Notes: generated from the letters alone by a model not told the origin. Shown: positions 52,724-62,030, numbered from the stretch's first letter. The stretch is DNA of 64,000 nt from Chitinophagaceae bacterium (GCA_028288585.1 JAQBNL010000043.1:1-64000); one strand, 5' to 3'. Program-made: numbers and translations.

Positions 52724-53778
52724 TATCGTTTATCGTATTGCGTTTCGTAATAGTTTTGATAATTGCCGGTGGTTACATGCTGCAGCCATTCTTTATTGTT
52801 AAGGTACCAGTCAATGGTTTTGGATAAGCCTTCTTCAAATTGTAATGAGGGTTTCCATCCTAACTCTTCTTTTAATTTTGTTGCATCGATAGCATACCGC
52901 ATATCATGGCCTGCCCTGTCTTTTACGAATGTTATCAGCTTTTCCGATTCTCCTTTTTCTCTTCCCAGCTTTTCATCCATCTGCTTGCAAAGCTCTTTAA
53001 TAATATCAATATTCTTCCATTCGTTGTGTCCGCCGATGTTATATGTTTCCCCGGCCTTCCCCTTATGAAAAATTACATCAATTGCTTTTACATGATCTTC
53101 TACAAAAAGCCAGTCTCTCACATTCTCTCCTTTGCCATAAATGGGTAAGGGTTTTTGGTTTAAAATATTATTGATGCAAAGGGGAATTAATTTTTCAGGA
53201 AAATGATACGGCCCATAATTGTTAGAGCAATTGGAAATAATAACTGGCAATTTATAAGTATGATAAAAAGCTCTTACAAAATGATCAGAAGACGCCTTGG
53301 AAGCTGAATAGGGGCTGCGTGGGTCATACGAAGTTTCTTCAGTAAAAAATCCTTCTTCACCTAATGAGCCATACACTTCATCAGTAGAAATATGATAAAA
53401 TAATTTGCCCTGCAACTCATCTTCCCAAAAGTCTTTTGCAGTTTGCAGCAAAGTAACTGTTCCCAGAACATTTGTTTTTACAAAAGCTAAGGGATCGGAG
53501 ATCGAACGGTCAACATGGCTTTCTGCGGCACAATGTAATACACCGGTAAACTTATATTCTTCAAAAAGCTTTTTTACAAACTCAATATCTGTTATATCAC
53601 CTTTTACAAATTTGTAATTGGGTTTGTTTTCAACGTCTTTTAAATTTTCAAGATTGCCGGCATAGGTTAGCTTATCAAGATTTACAATTTTATAATCGGG
53701 GTATTTAGTTACAAATAATCTTGTAAGATGGGAACCTATAAATCCTGCTCCTCCTGTTATTAAAATCGTATGATTCAT
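52723..53778 (-). CDS. rmlB: dTDP-glucose 4,6-dehydratase
   Basis: A 351-residue extended [14 protein letters not shown] at about residues 7-17 binds NAD; STDEVYG carries the Thr/Asp/Glu catalytic set and [10 protein letters not shown] the Tyr-xxx-Lys. It converts dTDP-glucose to dTDP-4-keto-6-deoxyglucose, the branch point for rhamnose and for 3- or 4-amino-6-deoxy sugars. It is 7 bases downstream of the WbpD-like acetyltransferase gene and overlaps rmlA by one base. Confidence 0.97.
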   Translation of the reverse strand: MNHTILITGGAGFIGSHLTRLFVTKYPDYKIVNLDKLTYAGNLENLKDVENKPNYKFVKGDITDIEFVKKLFEEYKFTGVLHCAAESHVDRSISDPLAFVKTNVLGTVTLLQTAKDFWEDELQGKLFYHISTDEVYGSLGEEGFFTEETSYDPRSPYSASKASSDHFVRAFYHTYKLPVIISNCSNNYGPYHFPEKLIPLCINNILNQKPLPIYGKGENVRDWLFVEDHVKAIDVIFHKGKAGETYNIGGHNEWKNIDIIKELCKQMDEKLGREKGESEKLITFVKDRAGHDMRYAIDATKLKEELGWKPSLQFEEGLSKTIDWYLNNKEWLQHVTTGNYQNYYETQYDKR

Positions 53779-53785
53779 TTCACTA

Positions 53786-54361
53786 TTATATTTTATTTAC
53801 CCTGTTATCTTTTAAAATATACTTTTCCCCGCTTTCTCTGCAAACAGCTTTTCCTTCTTCATCAAATTTTAATTTTATTCCGTATTCACTTACCCAGCCG
53901 GTTTGCCTTGCGGGGTTACCGATAACCAATGCATACGGAGGTACTTCTTTGGTAACTACAGCACCTGCGCCAATAAAGGCATACTCACCAATATTATTGC
54001 CGCAAACAATAGTTGCATTTGCACCGATAGAAGCTCCCTTCTTAACCAGGGTTCTTTTATATTCATGCTTTCTAACTATAGCGCTGCGTGGGTTTATAAC
54101 ATTTGTAAAAACCATGGAAGGTCCAAGAAAAACATCGTCCTCACATATCACTCCCTCATAAAGTGAAACATTGTTCTGAACCTTTACGTTTTTACCAAGC
54201 TTTACTCCTGAAGAAACCACTACATTTTGCCCTATGTTGCAATTATCACCGATGGTACTGTCAGGCATAATATGGCTGAAATGCCAGATCTTAACCCCCG
54301 ATCCGATTTCACTTCCCTCATCTATAACTGCAGTGGGGTGTGCAAAATAATTTTCACTCAT
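53786..54361 (-). CDS. WbpD/WlbB-like sugar N-acetyltransferase
   Basis: A 191-residue left-handed beta-helix acetyltransferase. HPTAVIDEGSEIG, KIWHFSHI, QNNVSLYEGV, and GPSMVFTNVINPRS follow the WbpD/WlbB pattern that acetylates the 3-amino group of UDP-GlcNAc3NA. The C-terminal 25 residues (YGIKLKFDEEGKAVCRESGEKY) form a small extra domain. It is the first gene of the minus-strand locus, 125 bases from the divergent ABC-F gene. No match to the -7 element is seen before its start. Confidence 0.9.
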   Translation of the reverse strand: MSENYFAHPTAVIDEGSEIGSGVKIWHFSHIMPDSTIGDNCNIGQNVVVSSGVKLGKNVKVQNNVSLYEGVICEDDVFLGPSMVFTNVINPRSAIVRKHEYKRTLVKKGASIGANATIVCGNNIGEYAFIGAGAVVTKEVPPYALVIGNPARQTGWVSEYGIKLKFDEEGKAVCRESGEKYILKDNRVNKI

Positions 54362-54473
54362 ATATCACTTTCTAAATCTGCAATAATAAGAAATATCGGG
54401 GGAGGAAGTTAGAGAATAGCCATCAATATCCTATTAATCCATATAATCCTGAAAAATGGTGGTTCAGACAAAT

Positions 54474-54481
54474 TACCTTTG
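54474..54481 (+). promoter_or_regulatory. -7 element before the ABC-F gene
   Basis: TACCTTTG matches TAnnTTTG and ends 5 bases before ATG 54487, so the mRNA would start at or next to the start codon. No Shine-Dalgarno sequence is present, consistent with a leaderless transcript. Confidence 0.6.
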
Positions 54482-54486
54482 CGCCC

Positions 54487-56376
54487 ATGCATTATGCTTC
54501 AGTTGAGAATATCAGTAAATCCTTTGGGATAAGAACGCTTTTTAAAAACATTAGCTTTTATGTGGAAGAAGGCGATAAAATTGCTTTTGTAGCCAGAAAC
54601 GGTACAGGAAAATCTACCTTATTAAAAATTATTGCCGGCTTAGATACACCTGATGATGGTACTGTTTGGGTTCATAAAGATGTAAAGGTTATCATGCTTC
54701 AGCAGGATACGGCTTTTGATAATGCAAAATCCATCTGGGATAATGTTTTGCGGATGGATAATCCCATTGTAAAAGTGGTTAAGGAATATGAAATATACCT
54801 GGAAGATGGAGGACATGATGAAGATAAACTGCATAAACTGATTGACCAGCTTAGTGAACTGAATGCATGGAATTTTGAAAGTGATCTTAAACAGATATTA
54901 GGAAAGCTTAATCTCCATCATTTGAATGAGCCTGTAAAAAATTTAAGTGGAGGCCAAAGAAAAAGGGTTGCACTTGCCCAGGCACTCATAGAATCTCAAT
55001 TACATGAGGGAAGATGTTTGCTTATATTGGATGAACCAACAAACCATCTTGATGTTGAGATGATAGAGTGGCTGGAGAATTTTCTTTCTTCTCAAAAAAG
55101 CACTTTGCTGCTGGTAACGCATGACCGTTATTTTTTAGATACCGTTTGCAATGAGATTATCGAAATGGATGATGAAAAACTTTATGTATACAAAGGAGAC
55201 TATGATTATTTTCTTGAGCAAAAATCGTTGCGACAGGAAGTACAGTTAAGTGAATTGCAAAAAGATAAAAATATTTTTAGAAAAGAACTGGAGTGGATGC
55301 GCAAACAGCCAAAGGCACGTACCACAAAATCAAAAAGCAGGCAGGATGCATTTGTTGATATACAGGATCGGGTAAACCAGCAAAAAGACGTTACAGAAGT
55401 TTCTCTGCAGGTAAAGATGACAAGGCTTGGCGGCAAAGTGCTTGAGATGAAGAAAATTTATAAAAGCTATGGGGACAAACCTATAATAAAAGGCTTTGAT
55501 TACACTTTTAAAAGAGGAGAACGTATTGGCATTGTAGGTAAGAACGGAATTGGTAAATCTACTTTTTTAAAGATTGCTTTGGGAACTGAACCGCCGGATA
55601 GCGGAAAGATAAATCATGGCGATACCGTAGTGTTTGGCAATTTTGCACAGGAAGGATTGCAATACAAAGAAGATAAAAGAGCCATTGAATATGTAAAAGA
55701 TTTTGCCGAATTCTTTCCCCTGGCCGATGGCAGCAAGATCAGCGCTTCACAGTTCATGGAAAAGTTTGGCTTTAATGCACAGCAACAATTTACTCCTTTA
55801 AGTAAATTAAGTGGCGGAGAAAAGAGAAGATTGCATCTTTTGAGCGTATTGTTTCTAAATCCAAATTTTTTAATTCTTGATGAACCTACCAATGATCTCG
55901 ATCTGCAGACATTAAGAACGCTGGAAGAATTTTTAAAAGATTTTCCAGGTTGCATTTTAATTGTAAGCCATGATCGTTATTTTATGGATAGAGTGGTAGA
56001 TCATCTTTTTGCATTTGAAGGCGAAGGTGTGATAAAAGATTTTCCCGGCAATTATTCGGAGTATAGAGAGTGGAAAGAAAAAGAGGTGCAGGCCGAAAGC
56101 AATAAGCCACAGGCCTCAAAGCCGAAAGAGATCATTCAGCAGGTTACTGCAAAAGACGAAAAGAAATCATTTTCTTTTAAAGAGAAACATGAGTTTGAAA
56201 AGTTAGAACAGGAAATGCCTTCGCTGCAAAAAGAAAAAGTCAGTCTTGAAGAAAAAATGAATGCCGGCGATCTTTCTTATAATGAATTACAAAAAGCATC
56301 CGAAAGAATTAACGAGATAATTAAACTTCTTGATGAAAAAGAAATGCGGTGGCTTGAACTGAGTGAGAGAATTTGA
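54487..56376 (+). CDS. ABC-F family ATPase (Uup-like)
   Basis: A 629-residue soluble protein with two ABC ATPase domains. Domain 1 has ARNGTGKST at about residues 36-44, signature LSGGQRKRVALAQA at about 155-168 and DEPTNHLD at about 182-189. Domain 2 has GKNGIGKST, LSGGEKRRLHLL and DEPTNDLD. Between them is the charged interdomain linker (RKQPKARTTKSKSRQD), and the C-terminus has a lysine/glutamate-rich coiled coil. Layout and length are as in Uup, a ribosome-associated factor. There is no membrane domain, so it is not an exporter. It overlaps the alternative start of the next gene. Confidence 0.93.
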   Translation: MHYASVENISKSFGIRTLFKNISFYVEEGDKIAFVARNGTGKSTLLKIIAGLDTPDDGTVWVHKDVKVIMLQQDTAFDNAKSIWDNVLRMDNPIVKVVKEYEIYLEDGGHDEDKLHKLIDQLSELNAWNFESDLKQILGKLNLHHLNEPVKNLSGGQRKRVALAQALIESQLHEGRCLLILDEPTNHLDVEMIEWLENFLSSQKSTLLLVTHDRYFLDTVCNEIIEMDDEKLYVYKGDYDYFLEQKSLRQEVQLSELQKDKNIFRKELEWMRKQPKARTTKSKSRQDAFVDIQDRVNQQKDVTEVSLQVKMTRLGGKVLEMKKIYKSYGDKPIIKGFDYTFKRGERIGIVGKNGIGKSTFLKIALGTEPPDSGKINHGDTVVFGNFAQEGLQYKEDKRAIEYVKDFAEFFPLADGSKISASQFMEKFGFNAQQQFTPLSKLSGGEKRRLHLLSVLFLNPNFLILDEPTNDLDLQTLRTLEEFLKDFPGCILIVSHDRYFMDRVVDHLFAFEGEGVIKDFPGNYSEYREWKEKEVQAESNKPQASKPKEIIQQVTAKDEKKSFSFKEKHEFEKLEQEMPSLQKEKVSLEEKMNAGDLSYNELQKASERINEIIKLLDEKEMRWLELSERI

Positions 56377-56402
56377 GTAACTTTCTTTTCTCAAACTGCT
56401 TT

Positions 56403-57578
56403 ATGAAAGAAAGATTTTATTCACTCGATGTTTTTCGTGGAGCTACCGTAGCATTAATGATACTGGTAAATAATCCGGGTTCATGGAGTCATATTTATTC
56501 TCCACTTGAACATGCACCATGGCATGGGGCCACACCAACTGATCTTGTTTTTCCTTTCTTTTTATTTGCTGTGGGTAATGCATTGGCTTTTGTAATGCCG
56601 AGGTTAGAGGCTGCAGGTGAAGGTGTTTTCTGGAGAAAAATTATCAAAAGAACCTTTCTTATTTTCTTTATTGGTTTGATGCTTAACTGGTTTCCATTTA
56701 TAAAGTGGGACCATGATCATATTGTATTTAAACCGTGGCAGTATATTGATGCTAATGGAAATGCACAGGGAGTAAGGATCCTGGGCGTATTACAAAGAAT
56801 TGCTTTGTCGTATTTTTTTGCTTCTGTGATCATTCATTTTTTTAAGATAAGGGGAGCCTTTGTTGCTGCTGCTGTGATATTACTTGGTTATTGGTTCTTA
56901 TGCGTCGCTGGTAATCCTTCTGATCCTTTTAGCTTGCAGGGTTGGTTTGGAACAGCTGTAGATAAAAAAATATTGGGAGATGCTCATATGTATAAGGGTG
57001 AAGGCGTTGTTTTTGATCCCGAAGGTTTAATGAGTTTATTTGGCGCCATTGTGCAGGTGATATTTGGATATTTTGTTGGCGCATATATTATTGCCAAAGG
57101 CAAAACGTATGAAATGGTAAGCGGGCTATTTGTTGCCGGTTGTGTATTGGTATTTGCCGGCTTTTGCTGGGATATGGTTTTCCCCATCAACAAAAAAATA
57201 TGGACAAGCTCTTACACCATTTATACAACAGGCTTAGCATTACTTACGTTATCGGTTCTTATCTATATAATTGAATTTAAGAACTGGCGTGGCTGGTGGA
57301 GCAGGTTCTTTGATGTATTTGGTAAAAATCCTTTGTTCATTTTTGTTTTGAGCGGTATGTTACCAAGGTTGCTGGCACTTATCAGGATACCGAATGGTAC
57401 AAGCCCCGAAGGCAAACCTGTATACACATCACCTTTACCATGGTTCTATGATCATATCTGCAAACCTGTCTCTTCCAATCTTAATAACGGCTCCTTATTG
57501 TATGCCATCTGTATGATACTTTTTATGTGGCTGATCGTTTGGTGGATGGATAAGAAGAAAATATATGTGAAGGTGTAA
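56403..57578 (+). CDS. HGSNAT/NagX-like membrane acyltransferase (DUF5009)
   Basis: A 391-residue inner-membrane protein with about ten helices. ERFYSLDVFRGATVALMILVNN and HGATPTDLVFPFFLFAVG at the N-terminus are hallmarks of the heparan-alpha-glucosaminide N-acetyltransferase-like family. The start is ATG 56403; the frame can be extended to TTG 56373, overlapping the ABC-F stop. It may transfer acetyl groups to amino sugars across the membrane. It is probably cotranscribed with the ABC-F gene, with no obvious functional link. Confidence 0.85.
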   Translation: MKERFYSLDVFRGATVALMILVNNPGSWSHIYSPLEHAPWHGATPTDLVFPFFLFAVGNALAFVMPRLEAAGEGVFWRKIIKRTFLIFFIGLMLNWFPFIKWDHDHIVFKPWQYIDANGNAQGVRILGVLQRIALSYFFASVIIHFFKIRGAFVAAAVILLGYWFLCVAGNPSDPFSLQGWFGTAVDKKILGDAHMYKGEGVVFDPEGLMSLFGAIVQVIFGYFVGAYIIAKGKTYEMVSGLFVAGCVLVFAGFCWDMVFPINKKIWTSSYTIYTTGLALLTLSVLIYIIEFKNWRGWWSRFFDVFGKNPLFIFVLSGMLPRLLALIRIPNGTSPEGKPVYTSPLPWFYDHICKPVSSNLNNGSLLYAICMILFMWLIVWWMDKKKIYVKV

Positions 57579-57579
57579 T

Positions 57580-58737
57580 TCAGATATTTATTGCGTGAGT
57601 CCCGTCTTCAATTTCCACTTCAATTACTTCGGCCTCTATATTAAATTTTTGTTTATAGGCTGCAGTTGCACCTGCTAAAAAACCCTGTACGCTTTCTTTC
57701 TTCACAATGTTGATGGTGCAGCCTCCAAAGCCGCCACCCATCATTCTTGCACCGATCACATCTTTATTTTCTTTAGCTTTTTCCACAAGAAAATCCAATT
57801 CTTTGCAACTTACTTCATACAATTTGCTTAGGCCCTCATGTGTTTCAAACATCAGTTTCCCAAACTCAATTAAATTATTTTGTTGAAGGAGTTTCGCTGC
57901 TTCCTGTGTTCTGATAATTTCTTCAACAACATATTTACAGCGGTCATAAACTTTTTCTCCCATCTTATTTTTAGAAGTGATCAGTTCATCCGGGCTTTTT
58001 ATATCTCTGAAAGAATTAATTCCCAGTTCTTTTTTTAATATCTCCAGCCCTTCTTCACATTGCTTTCTTCTTACATTATATTCCGATGAAGCAAGTGAAT
58101 GGTGCACTTTTGTATTGATCAAAGCAATTTCATAACCTTCCAACTTCAAAGGAAAATACTGGTGTTCTATACTTCTGCAATCCAGTAAAATAACATTGGC
58201 TTTTTTGCCAAACATATTGGCATACTGATCCATTATACCTGTCTTCACCCCGGGAAAATTATGTTCTGCACGCTGGCACAATAAAGCGAGTTCTTTGCGG
58301 CTAAAGCCAAATTTAAAAATCTCATTTATGCCAAAGGCAAGCCCACCCTCTACTGCAGCAGATGAAGAAATGCCTGCACCATTTGCGATATTTCCTCCAA
58401 ATACACAATCAAATCCTTTTATTTCCAGCCCTTTTATCAAAAACTCATTTACCACGCTAAGCACATAATTTTTCCAGCCTGTCATTTTTTTTACATCCCG
58501 TATGTTGACCGTTAGCTTTTCATCAAAATCAACTGCATGAAAATTTATTTCATTAGTATTGTTTAAAGCGATTGCATAATAGATGCCTTTGTCAATAGCA
58601 GCCGGCATTACAAAGCCATCATTATAATCTACATGTTCGCCAATAAAATTTATTCTTCCCGGCGAATAATATAAATGCGGTGCTGAAGAATAATTAGCTT
58701 TAAAAATATCACTGACCTTTGAAGCAATTGTATTCAT
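57580..58737 (-). CDS. galK: Galactokinase
   Basis: A 385-residue GHMP kinase that phosphorylates galactose at C1. GRINFIGEHVDYNDG at about residues 28-42 is the galactokinase signature, GISSSAAVEGG the ATP-binding loop, and MMGGGFGGCTINIV near the C-terminus the third GHMP motif. It follows galM by 4 bases and ends one base from the convergent acyltransferase gene. With the aldose 1-epimerase it forms a short galactose-use run. Confidence 0.95.
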   Translation of the reverse strand: MNTIASKVSDIFKANYSSAPHLYYSPGRINFIGEHVDYNDGFVMPAAIDKGIYYAIALNNTNEINFHAVDFDEKLTVNIRDVKKMTGWKNYVLSVVNEFLIKGLEIKGFDCVFGGNIANGAGISSSAAVEGGLAFGINEIFKFGFSRKELALLCQRAEHNFPGVKTGIMDQYANMFGKKANVILLDCRSIEHQYFPLKLEGYEIALINTKVHHSLASSEYNVRRKQCEEGLEILKKELGINSFRDIKSPDELITSKNKMGEKVYDRCKYVVEEIIRTQEAAKLLQQNNLIEFGKLMFETHEGLSKLYEVSCKELDFLVEKAKENKDVIGARMMGGGFGGCTINIVKKESVQGFLAGATAAYKQKFNIEAEVIEVEIEDGTHAINI

Positions 58738-58741
58738 GTAT

Positions 58742-59695
58742 CTAAATTAATAAAGAGATCTTGTAAGAACATTCAAAAGTTGTCGATTCGCCGGGGGATA
58801 ATGTTTTTAATCCCATCCCATTATTAAAAGCATCCGGTGCCCCACTTATATTTTCAATAGCAATACTGTTCCTGTGTGGCGGTGTATAGAATTGCAGGTA
58901 GGGATAAGATTCATCCGCATGAATTTCTATCCCGATTTTTTTTCCGGGATCCTGTAACAAACATATTGGCTGGCCTTCGGAAAAATTTAAGGTAAAGCAA
59001 TTATCCAAAGAAGTATTGCCCAGTTCTTTTAATGTATCAAATTCTTTATAGGGAATTAATTTACCTGTAGGTATAAGTTCTTCATTAAATTCTACCATTT
59101 CAAATGATCTGAATTGTAATTTAAGATCATCGATCTTTGCGTCAAGCTTAAAGTAAGGATGCCATCCATCCTGTACCGGTATTGAGCCTGGGTCTTTATT
59201 AACAACCTGTGTAAATACATTTAACCTGTTATGTTTTTCCAGTTCATACGTTACAATACAATCATAATTAAAAGGATAGCCGGGGTCAGTTGCCCTGTAT
59301 TCGTGTATCATAGAAACTGCAGCACTGTTTTCATTTGACTGATGACCAAAAGCTTTAAAAGGCTGGTCGTACAACATTCCATGTAATGCATTATTCCTGT
59401 CATAATATTTTTCGATAGTAAATTCTTTTCCTTCAAAACGGTATTTGCCTTTATTTATCCTGCAAACAAACGGAGAGAGCTTGGTACCCAAAAAACCTTT
59501 GGAGGTTACATTCTTTTTAAAATCTTCTGCATTCTCATAGCTTTCAATAACATTCAGTTCTCCATCATGCATAATTGTAAAAGCGTGAAGTATAGCCGAG
59601 CAGGATGGAATAATTTCTGCAAACGTCCCGTTGCTTTCGTCTTTTAAAATGATCTTATCAAAACCGTTTTCTGTTTTTGTATCTATGGAGAACAT
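58742..59695 (-). CDS. Aldose 1-epimerase family protein
   Basis: A 317-residue galactose-mutarotase-like protein. NALHGMLYDQPFKAF at about residues 97-111 carries the catalytic His of the GalM fold, DGWHPYFKLD the second His, and the C-terminal PGESTTFECSYKI closes the barrel. Probably interconverts sugar anomers before GalK. It is 2 bases downstream of the topoisomerase gene and 4 bases upstream of galK. Confidence 0.85.
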   Translation of the reverse strand: MFSIDTKTENGFDKIILKDESNGTFAEIIPSCSAILHAFTIMHDGELNVIESYENAEDFKKNVTSKGFLGTKLSPFVCRINKGKYRFEGKEFTIEKYYDRNNALHGMLYDQPFKAFGHQSNENSAAVSMIHEYRATDPGYPFNYDCIVTYELEKHNRLNVFTQVVNKDPGSIPVQDGWHPYFKLDAKIDDLKLQFRSFEMVEFNEELIPTGKLIPYKEFDTLKELGNTSLDNCFTLNFSEGQPICLLQDPGKKIGIEIHADESYPYLQFYTPPHRNSIAIENISGAPDAFNNGMGLKTLSPGESTTFECSYKISLLI

Positions 59696-59697
59696 CT

Positions 59698-60792
59698 TTA
59701 GTTGGTTTCTAAAATTTTCATAACTACTTTTTCTTCTGGCGTAAGATCCGCTTTATTATCATCCTTCAATATATCATCCAGGTCTGCTGTATATTTTTCA
59801 AGGTCATTACTTTCATATAAAGATAAAATAAGCGGGTGAACATAATATTTTTTACAAACTGTCCTTGTATTTCCCAGGTGATCTGAAACAATGTCCAGCG
59901 CTTCAACAATTCTTTTTTTGGTTTCAGTAGCTGTATCACAACAGCCAATAGACTTCAATGCAAGCAAGGCCTGCACAGTACCAGCCCATGTTCTGAAATC
60001 CTTTGCAGTAAAGTCGCTTCCCCCACTTATCTTTTTAATATATTCATTCACCATTCCTGAATCAATTGAATGTCTTTCTCCATTCTCATCAAAATACTGG
60101 AACAGTTCTTTGCCCGGTATATCCCGGCATTGTTTTACAATTTTGGAAAGCTTATTGTTTTTAATGCTGATGTCGTGCAGAACTCCTTTTTTTCCTTTAA
60201 AAGAAAATTTAAGTTTATTTCCCTCAATTTTTACATGCTTGTCTTTTAGCGTTGTAAGGCCATAAGAACCATATAGCTTTTCATAAAAGTTATTTCCTAC
60301 CCGTATGTTGGTTCGTTCCATTAAGCTAACTACGGCGGCCAATACTTTTTCCTGGCCAAGCGTGGGTAAGGAAAGATCTTTTTCTAATTGTAAACGGATA
60401 GTTGGCAAAACTTTCCCAAACTCATGAAGGCGGTAAAATTTTGTTTGGTTCCTGAACTTATTCCAGTCAGCATGATATTTATATTGCTTTCTTCCTTTTG
60501 CATCCAGCCCGGTTGCCTGCAGGTGGCCATTTTCTTTTGAACATATCCAAACGTTTGTCCATGCAGGGGGGAGCACCAAATGCTTTATACGTAACAGTTC
60601 TTCATCATCTTCAATCTCTTTGTCTTTAAAAAAGTATTGAAATTTTTCTCCGTTCTTAACCCGTGTAATTCCGGGTTCAGTATCACTTATATAAACAAGA
60701 TTGATTGCCTTTGCAGTTTTTTCGGGATCGCTGCCAATACTTTTTATTTTTTTAGTGGTGATCTTTATCTCTTCGCCGGTTTCAGTTACCAT
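59698..60792 (-). CDS. DNA topoisomerase IB (poxvirus-type)
   Basis: A 364-residue type IB topoisomerase that nicks and reseals one strand to relax supercoils. The N-terminal part matches the bacterial/poxviral core (WKAER-like KYHADWNKFRNQTKF), AKDFRTWAGTVQAL contains one catalytic Arg, and the active tyrosine is in VCKKYYVHPLIL near the C-terminus. Size is typical. It is in a tight run SDR (12 bases), this gene, galM (2 bases), galK (4 bases), an odd setting for a topoisomerase. Confidence 0.93.
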   Translation of the reverse strand: MVTETGEEIKITTKKIKSIGSDPEKTAKAINLVYISDTEPGITRVKNGEKFQYFFKDKEIEDDEELLRIKHLVLPPAWTNVWICSKENGHLQATGLDAKGRKQYKYHADWNKFRNQTKFYRLHEFGKVLPTIRLQLEKDLSLPTLGQEKVLAAVVSLMERTNIRVGNNFYEKLYGSYGLTTLKDKHVKIEGNKLKFSFKGKKGVLHDISIKNNKLSKIVKQCRDIPGKELFQYFDENGERHSIDSGMVNEYIKKISGGSDFTAKDFRTWAGTVQALLALKSIGCCDTATETKKRIVEALDIVSDHLGNTRTVCKKYYVHPLILSLYESNDLEKYTADLDDILKDDNKADLTPEEKVVMKILETN

Positions 60793-60804
60793 TATAATTT
60801 TTAA

Positions 60805-61671
60805 TTAACCGTTTACAATTTCTCCGCCATTGGGATGTAATACCTGTCCTGTAATATAAGTTGAATCATCGCATGCAAGAAATAAAAAGGAGGGAGCAAC
60901 TTCAACAGGTTCGCCAGCACGTTTCATTGGCGCATCACTGCCATGTTTGGCAACTTTATCAGGAGCCATAGTGGAAACGATCAGCGGTGTCCAGATAGGA
61001 CCGGGTGCAACAGCGTTTACCCTTATTCCCTTTTCAATTAAATTTTGTGCAAGGCTCCGGGTAAAACCTACTATTGCCGACTTTGTTGACGCATAATCTA
61101 TAAGATTACTACTGCCCCTGTATGCTGTTACAGAAGTTGTATTAATAATTGCACTGCCTTTGGGCATATTGGGTATTGCAGCTTTTGTTATCCAGAAGAA
61201 TGAAAAAATATTTGTTTCAAAAGTTTTCAGCAATTGTTTGGTCGAAATTTCTTCCAGGCTTTTGCTCTCCCAATGTACAGCTGCGTTGTTTACTAAAATA
61301 TCAATTCTTCCAAATTGTTTTACGGCTTTTGCAATAGCCTTTATACAAAAACTTTCTTTGCTTATATCGCCGGCAATCAGGAAACATTTTCTTCCATATT
61401 TTTCAATACTGTTTTTTGTTTCTTCTGCATCTTTATCTTCATTAAGGTAAACAATTGCAATATCAGCTCCCTCTTTTGCAAATAATACCGCTACGGCTTT
61501 GCCAATACCGCTATCGCCTCCCGTAATAAAAGCAATTTTATTGACCAGCTTACCGCAGCCCTTTACTACCGGGTTATCGAATACCGGCCTTGGGATCATC
61601 CTGTTTTCCTCCCCCGGCTTTTCCTGCTTTTGAGGTGGCCTTAAGGGTTTTTTTGGATTGCTCTTTTGCAT
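60805..61671 (-). CDS. SDR family oxidoreductase, glucose-dehydrogenase-like
   Basis: A 288-residue classical short-chain dehydrogenase with a proline- and lysine-rich N-terminal extension. ITGGDSGIGKAVAV at about residues 49-62 binds NAD(P); NNAA follows; YASTKSAIVGFTRS has the Tyr-xxx-Lys; VAPGPIWTPLI is typical. It belongs to the YhdF/YghA-like group, usually stress-associated. It lies 40 bases downstream of a small acidic-protein gene and 12 bases upstream of the topoisomerase gene. Substrate unknown. Confidence 0.88.
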   Translation of the reverse strand: MQKSNPKKPLRPPQKQEKPGEENRMIPRPVFDNPVVKGCGKLVNKIAFITGGDSGIGKAVAVLFAKEGADIAIVYLNEDKDAEETKNSIEKYGRKCFLIAGDISKESFCIKAIAKAVKQFGRIDILVNNAAVHWESKSLEEISTKQLLKTFETNIFSFFWITKAAIPNMPKGSAIINTTSVTAYRGSSNLIDYASTKSAIVGFTRSLAQNLIEKGIRVNAVAPGPIWTPLIVSTMAPDKVAKHGSDAPMKRAGEPVEVAPSFLFLACDDSTYITGQVLHPNGGEIVNG

Positions 61672-61711
61672 GTTTTATTATTTAGGTAGAGGAAATAATT
61701 CTACATAGAGC

Positions 61712-61891
61712 TCAGGGAATTCCAATGGTTTCAGAACCTTCTGTTTTTTCATTTCCATCCTTTAATTCATCTGTACCCTCATCTTTCGTGTTATCCTGAA
61801 CATCTGCATCAGCATTTTTTAAAATTTCCTCATCATCGTTCGGATTATTTTCTTTCACATTTTTCTTCTCTATAATTTTCTTCTCTGTCAT
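61712..61891 (-). CDS. Small acidic, probably disordered protein
   Basis: A 59-residue frame from ATG 61891 to TGA, on the same strand as and 40 bases upstream of the SDR gene. About half the residues are Asp, Glu, Lys or Asn, starting MTEKKIIEKKNVKENNP, with no hydrophobic segment and no cysteine. It looks like a small intrinsically disordered protein. It fills an otherwise empty 300-base gap, which supports it, but composition alone cannot prove expression. Confidence 0.5.
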   Translation of the reverse strand: MTEKKIIEKKNVKENNPNDDEEILKNADADVQDNTKDEGTDELKDGNEKTEGSETIGIP

Positions 61892-62030
61892 AAATATTTA
61901 ATAACTGAATGAAAGAAAATTATATGCCAAGAAAGACAGGTTGTAATTAAGTGGCATAATAGATGTTAAGATGTGAATGGCGTTGCAGCATTTGAAGTTA
62001 ATTTTTAGCTTTACAAAAAATCTATATCGT

